41,864 nt of DNA. Source: Mayfieldus profundus (GTDB lineage: Bacteria > Actinomycetota > Thermoleophilia > Solirubrobacterales > 70-9). Where the stretch lies: positions 1-41,864 of the forward strand of contig JBBPIM010000017.1 of assembly GCA_038040325.1 (NCBI GenBank). The letters are read 5' to 3'. The notes under the pieces were generated by a model, which did no database searches, was not told the DNA's origin, and worked only from the letters and a program-made list of their open reading frames with translations. Every line of letters begins with the position of its first letter. Position 1 is the first letter of the stretch. Below are positions 38,518 through 41,864 of this stretch, piece after piece. The position numbers and the translations under genes were made by a program.

Positions 38518-39323
38518 CAGGTTCCCTCCTTCGGTTTGAATCGATTCATTGCGAACAGCGTCGCGAACGCAACCAACGCCAGCACGATGGCTGCGGCGTA
38601 CGCTCCGGTGATGTTGAAGTTCCTGTACTGCGATTCGACGAACAGCGGCAGCGTCTGGGTCTGGCCGGTGATGTTTCCGGACACGATCGTGACCGCCCCG
38701 AACTCGCCCAGAACCCGCGCTGTGGTGAGCACCACGCCGTAGCCGACCCCCCAGCGGATCGACGGAAGGGTTACACGCCAGAACGTCTGCCAGGGGTTTG
38801 CGCCGAGGGTCGAGGCCGCCTGCTCCTGCTCGGTGCCGATTTCCTGCAGAACCGGCATCACCTCCCTGACCGTGAACGGAAGCGAGACGAAGATGCAGGC
38901 CATGACGATGCCGGGCGTCGAGAAGATGATCCGGATCCCGTGTTCGGCGAGCCAGTCGCCGAACCACCCCGTCTGTCCGTAGACCAGGATCAGCGAGAGG
39001 CCGATCACCACCGGGGAGATTGCGAAGGGGAGGTCGATCACGGCGTTGATCAGCCCCCTGCCGCGGAAGCGCTGGCGCACGAGGATGAGTGCGCAACCGA
39101 CGCCGAAGATCGCGTTGAGTGGGACCGCGATCGCGACCGTGATAAGCGTCAACTGAAAGGCGTGTAGCGCGTCCGGAGTGGTCATCGCCTCGAATGGCGC
39201 GCTCAGTCCGTGCTCGAAGGTCCGGTAGAAGATCAGACCCACCGGGGCGATCAGCAGCACGCCGAGATAGGCGAGCGCGACGGTCCGCAGGGTGAGCCGG
39301 CTGGCGGTGCTGCTACCGATCAC
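38517..39323 (-). CDS. cysW: Sulfate ABC transporter permease CysW
   Basis: This 268-residue permease has about six membrane helices. It contains the EAA-like coupling loop EQAASTLGANPWQTFWRVTLPS near residues 167-188 and the CysW-type end RVLGEFGAVTIVSGN. It forms the channel with CysT. The GTG start overlaps the cysT 3' end by 11 nt. Confidence 0.93.
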   Translation of the reverse strand: MIGSSTASRLTLRTVALAYLGVLLIAPVGLIFYRTFEHGLSAPFEAMTTPDALHAFQLTLITVAIAVPLNAIFGVGCALILVRQRFRGRGLINAVIDLPFAISPVVIGLSLILVYGQTGWFGDWLAEHGIRIIFSTPGIVMACIFVSLPFTVREVMPVLQEIGTEQEQAASTLGANPWQTFWRVTLPSIRWGVGYGVVLTTARVLGEFGAVTIVSGNITGQTQTLPLFVESQYRNFNITGAYAAAIVLALVAFATLFAMNRFKPKEGT

Positions 39324-40065
39324 GTCTCGACCCCCAGCGCTGGAGCAAGGTCACGCACCCGACCAGGACTAACGAGGCAACCAGCAGGACCACCGAGACC
39401 GCCGCTGCGCCGGCCATGTTGTTGTTCTCGATCTGGCCGCGGATGAGAACCGATGCGACCTCGGTCTGAAATGGGATGTTGCCGGAGATCAGCACCAGCG
39501 AGCCGAATTCGCCCAGCGCACGGGCGAAGGCAAGTGCCACCCCGGCCAGCAGCCCGGGCAGGAGATTCGGGAAGACGACACGCCGGAAGATCGTCGGACC
39601 GCTGGCGCCGAGCGAGGCCGCGGCCTCCTCCACCTCGTGATCGAGCTCGAGCAGCACCGGCTGCACCGCCCGGACTACGAAGGGCAGGGTCACGAACAGA
39701 AGGGCGAAGACGACGGCGACTCGGGTGAAGGCGACGTCGATGCCCACCGGGCTTTCGTTGCCGTACAGCGTCAACAGGGTGATGCCGGCGACGATCGTCG
39801 GCAGCGCGAAGGGTAGGTCGATGATCGCATTGAGCAGCTTCTTGCCGCGAAACTCGTCCCGAACCAGGACCCAGGCGATCAGGGTGCCGGTAACTGCGTT
39901 GATGACCACCACTATCAGCGAGCAGATCACGGTCAGCTTCAGCGCTGCAACCGCCTGGGGCCCTGTGACCTGGCTCCAGAACGTCCCTGTGCCCTCGCTG
40001 GTCGACTCGGCGAGGATCGCGGCAAGCGGCAGCAGCACGATCGCGCTCAGGTAGAGCATGACCAT
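39313..40065 (-). CDS. cysT: Sulfate ABC transporter permease CysT
   Basis: This 250-residue permease has about six membrane helices and the coupling loop EVEEAAASLGASGPTIFRRV plus FARALGEFGSLVLISGN. It is slightly short at the N-terminus compared with usual CysT, and the frame stays open upstream without a usual start codon. The ATG at 40065 is accepted; an ATG two codons later is also possible. A strong stem-loop lies just upstream in the gap to the binding-protein gene. Confidence 0.9.
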   Translation of the reverse strand: MVMLYLSAIVLLPLAAILAESTSEGTGTFWSQVTGPQAVAALKLTVICSLIVVVINAVTGTLIAWVLVRDEFRGKKLLNAIIDLPFALPTIVAGITLLTLYGNESPVGIDVAFTRVAVVFALLFVTLPFVVRAVQPVLLELDHEVEEAAASLGASGPTIFRRVVFPNLLPGLLAGVALAFARALGEFGSLVLISGNIPFQTEVASVLIRGQIENNNMAGAAAVSVVLLVASLVLVGCVTLLQRWGSRRDR

Positions 40066-40087
40066 GCCGCGCCCGAGAACGTCACCA

Positions 40088-40117
40088 GCCCCGGGCAGGC
40101 GAGTGCCTGCCCGGGGC
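40088..40117 (-). promoter_or_regulatory. Intercistronic stem-loop between the sulfate-binding protein gene and cysT
   Basis: GCCCCGGGCAGG (40088-40099) pairs perfectly, 12 bp, with CCTGCCCGGGGC (40106-40117) around a 6-nt loop. No T-run. Such structures often protect the upstream mRNA or cut read-through, so more binding protein than permease would be made. Confidence 0.6.
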
Positions 40118-40165
40118 GCTAGTGGCGCTACGTCGGAAGGAGCCCCGACGGTGCTGATTTCGCGA

Positions 40166-41212
40166 TCAGCCGGCAGTCGAGACCCCCAGTTCCTGCTCGA
40201 TCACGGCGATCTTGCCGTTCTGATCGTCGAAGAACTCGGTCTGGATCTTCTCCCAGCCGCCCAGGTCGTCGATCGTGAACAGGCCCGACGGGGTCGGGTA
40301 CTTCTTGGCATCGACGAGGTCCGGGTTGACCGGGCGATAGCCGTTGTCGGCCCAGATCTGCTGACCCTCGCCGGACCAGAGGAAGTCGAGGAACGCCTGC
40401 GCGCTCTCCGGGGCGTCCTCGGTCACCGCGATCGGCGTCTCGATCAGGATCGTGCTGGGTGGGACGACGTAGTCGACATCCTCACCCTCGTTTTGGGCCC
40501 TGATCGCCTCGTTCTCATAGGAGATCAGGACGTCGCCCTGCCCTTGGGTGAACGCGGTCAGGGCGTCTGCGGCACTGCCCGGCTGGACCTCGGTCTTGGA
40601 CAGAACCGTCTTCACGGCGTCGAGGGCCTCCTGCTCGGACTTTCCCGCCTCGATCTGGGACCCGTAGATCGCCATGATGTTCCAGCGGGCGCCGCCCGAG
40701 GTGAACGGGTTCGGCGTCACCACGCTGACGTCCTTGGTGAGCAGGTCGTCGAACGATTCGATGCCCTCCGGGTTGCCCGCGCGGGTGACCAGGCTGACGA
40801 CGGAGTTCTGCCCGATCCCGTTGTACTTCTGCTTGTTCCAGTCGGCAGAGACGATGCCCGCGTCGACGAGCCGCGTCATGTCCGGCTCCAGCGAGAGGTG
40901 AACGAGCGACGCCGGCTGGCCGGCCTCGACGGCACGGCTCTGGTCGCCGGAGGCGCCGAACGAGTTGCTGAAGCTGACTCCTGAGCCGCCGGAGGTCTTC
41001 TCGAACGCCGGTTCGAGCTCCTCCACATAGACGGTTTCCGGGGTGGAATAGGCGACCAGGTCGACCTTGCCGCCGCTCTCGCCGCTGCCACCACCGGAGG
41101 TGGTGGTGGAGTCGTCATCGCCGCAGCCGGCGGCGACCAGCACGGCGCCGAGGATCGCTACAACGCCGGTCGCGAGGATGCCGCGACGACGCCGGGTTGG
41201 AATGGAGCTCAC
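40166..41212 (-). CDS. Sulfate-binding lipoprotein of ABC transporter
   Basis: This 348-residue substrate-binding protein captures sulfate or thiosulfate outside the membrane. A lipobox LVAAGC gives lipid-anchored Cys30. Asp/Ser/Gly-rich linker, then the family sequence VDLVAYSTPETVYVEELEPAF, FSNSFGASGDQSRAV, HLSLEPDMTRLV and TPNPFTSGGARWNIMAIYG (anion-binding backbone loops). The GTG start has AAAGAGG about 5 nt upstream. It is the first gene of the operon, facing a candidate operator. Symbol cysP or sbp cannot be decided. Confidence 0.93.
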   Translation of the reverse strand: MSSIPTRRRRGILATGVVAILGAVLVAAGCGDDDSTTTSGGGSGESGGKVDLVAYSTPETVYVEELEPAFEKTSGGSGVSFSNSFGASGDQSRAVEAGQPASLVHLSLEPDMTRLVDAGIVSADWNKQKYNGIGQNSVVSLVTRAGNPEGIESFDDLLTKDVSVVTPNPFTSGGARWNIMAIYGSQIEAGKSEQEALDAVKTVLSKTEVQPGSAADALTAFTQGQGDVLISYENEAIRAQNEGEDVDYVVPPSTILIETPIAVTEDAPESAQAFLDFLWSGEGQQIWADNGYRPVNPDLVDAKKYPTPSGLFTIDDLGGWEKIQTEFFDDQNGKIAVIEQELGVSTAG

Positions 41213-41274
41213 AATTGCCTCTTTCTTGATTGGAGTAGTTCAGATTAGCGGCGCGGGAGGGTAGCACACCTTCT

Positions 41275-41290
41275 CGACCAACTTAGTCGG
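41275..41290 (-). promoter_or_regulatory. Candidate Rrf2-type operator upstream of the sulfate operon
   Basis: On the minus strand CCGACTAAGTTGGTCG has inverted CGAC/GTCG arms around an A/T-rich centre, about 60 nt before the start codon. This resembles CymR/Rrf2-type boxes (CCGACT-A/T-rich-AGTCGG). A link to the broken Rrf2 gene next door is inferred, not proven. Confidence 0.4.
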
Positions 41291-41375
41291 ATTTAGGTTT
41301 CCGATTTCGGCCTGTGTCCGGTTCGCAAATCCCCCGGCAGTTCCGGGACGCTGTCGCCGGGGCTTGGTGGAGCCG

Positions 41376-41777
41376 CTAGGCGTGTTCGATGCGGGAACGC
41401 CCGGGAGGCGCCGGCTGCACTCGGCGGGCGAGGATCGACCACAGCGCGACGGCAAGCACGGCGGAGCCGGCGACGCCGTCCGTCAGCACCGAGATCAGGC
41501 CTCTCGTGGTGAACTCGTCAGGCGAGCCGGAGAGGAAGTGACCGAGGCTGCTGAGCCCCGTGTACGAGTAGGCGATCAGGAAGCCATGGGCGGTTGCGAA
41601 TCGCCCCTGCCTGTACAGCAGGTAGCCCGCGACGCCGAGGGCGGTGAACAGCGGCCACGACACCAGCACCGCCGCTCCCGTCACCCAGTCGGGTTGGGGA
41701 TAGGTCTCGATCGAGAGGTAGTTGTCGGTGAAGTGGAAGGCGGTCAGCAGCCCGCTGGCCGCAACGACGAGCCCCAC
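41376..41777 (-). CDS. Small membrane protein (about 4 TM), function unknown
   Basis: This 133-residue hydrophobic protein has helices near residues 1-18, 33-52, 62-80 and 92-112, and the conserved-looking segment AFHFTDNYLSIETYPQPDWV in the first loop. The C-terminal tail is basic and Pro-rich. The start GTG at 41777 has no strong ribosome site; the frame stays open upstream but has no better start. It is 28 nt after the stop of the partial gene at the window edge, so they may be co-transcribed. Confidence 0.7.
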   Translation of the reverse strand: MGLVVAASGLLTAFHFTDNYLSIETYPQPDWVTGAAVLVSWPLFTALGVAGYLLYRQGRFATAHGFLIAYSYTGLSSLGHFLSGSPDEFTTRGLISVLTDGVAGSAVLAVALWSILARRVQPAPPGRSRIEHA

Positions 41778-41805
41778 GGTTTTGACCGAGGGTGGTCTGA
41801 TCGGA

Positions 41806-41864
41806 CTAAGGCCCCTGCGGCACCTGGCTCGGGTCGCAGTTGAGCGTGCCGTTGTCGGTGAACG
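41806..41864 (-). CDS. C-terminal end of an unidentified gene, cut by window edge
   Basis: The last bases encode FTDNGTLNCDPSQVPQGP followed by TAG on the minus strand. The segment is too short to name. It lies upstream of, and in the same direction as, the small membrane protein. Confidence 0.45.
   Translation of the reverse strand, partial: FTDNGTLNCDPSQVPQGP

Overview
The window reads as chromosomal DNA of a high-GC Gram-positive actinobacterium, most likely of the class Thermoleophilia (Solirubrobacterales-like). This is an inference. It rests on a coenzyme F420 pathway, abundant GTG/TTG starts, a DivIVA-type protein, an actinobacterial c-di-AMP (ydaO) riboswitch and many apparently leaderless genes with a TANNNT box 7-10 nt before the start codon. 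About 45 genes are supported, with five tRNAs, one riboswitch and an unusually repeat-rich island in the middle.

Left part (1-20,500) is a conserved core. It opens with the 3' end of cofH, a membrane protein, an alcohol dehydrogenase-cupin pair, and the F420 operon npdG-cofD-cofC-cofE, whose genes overlap by 4 nt at each junction. Acyl-CoA genes follow: a BadH-like SDR, a FlK-like thioesterase, HMG-CoA lyase, 3-hydroxyacyl-CoA dehydrogenase, a biotin-dependent carboxyltransferase overlapping a divIVA-like gene, and acetoacetyl-CoA synthetase. Together these suggest leucine/acetoacetate catabolism. Cell-wall and proteolysis genes (GH25 lysozyme, M28 peptidase), a di-iron ferritin-like protein, three tRNAs, a ComEA-like HhH protein and a PQQ-propeller lipoprotein complete this part.

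Middle part (20,508-30,600) starts with tRNA-Gly and tRNA-Pro. The last 41+ nt of tRNA-Pro is duplicated at 27,317, which bounds a 6.6-kb island. At least five shorter or decayed copies of the same tRNA-Pro 3' end, all in the same orientation, lie between small groups of cargo genes as far as 30,580. Cargo comprises three tiny Lys/Pro-tailed ORFs, two divergent PAP2-superfamily paralogues, a CDP-alcohol phosphatidyltransferase, a fatty acid desaturase, two cupins, a glycosyltransferase fusion and a SHOCT peptide. Three truncated gene remnants and a duplicated GGTACC-containing element are interspersed. No integrase is present. The locus looks like a repeatedly used tRNA insertion site.

Right part (30,600-41,864) returns to core-like genes: a YVTN-type propeller, a 4CL-family acyl-CoA ligase with an SRPBCC protein, a rhodanese with a PLP-dependent D-cysteine desulfhydrase/ACC deaminase, and a ydaO riboswitch driving an M23 peptidase. 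A sulfate ABC operon (substrate-binding protein, CysT, CysW, CysA) follows, with a candidate Rrf2-type operator at its promoter. Next to that operon is a broken Rrf2 regulator gene that has lost its helix-turn-helix.
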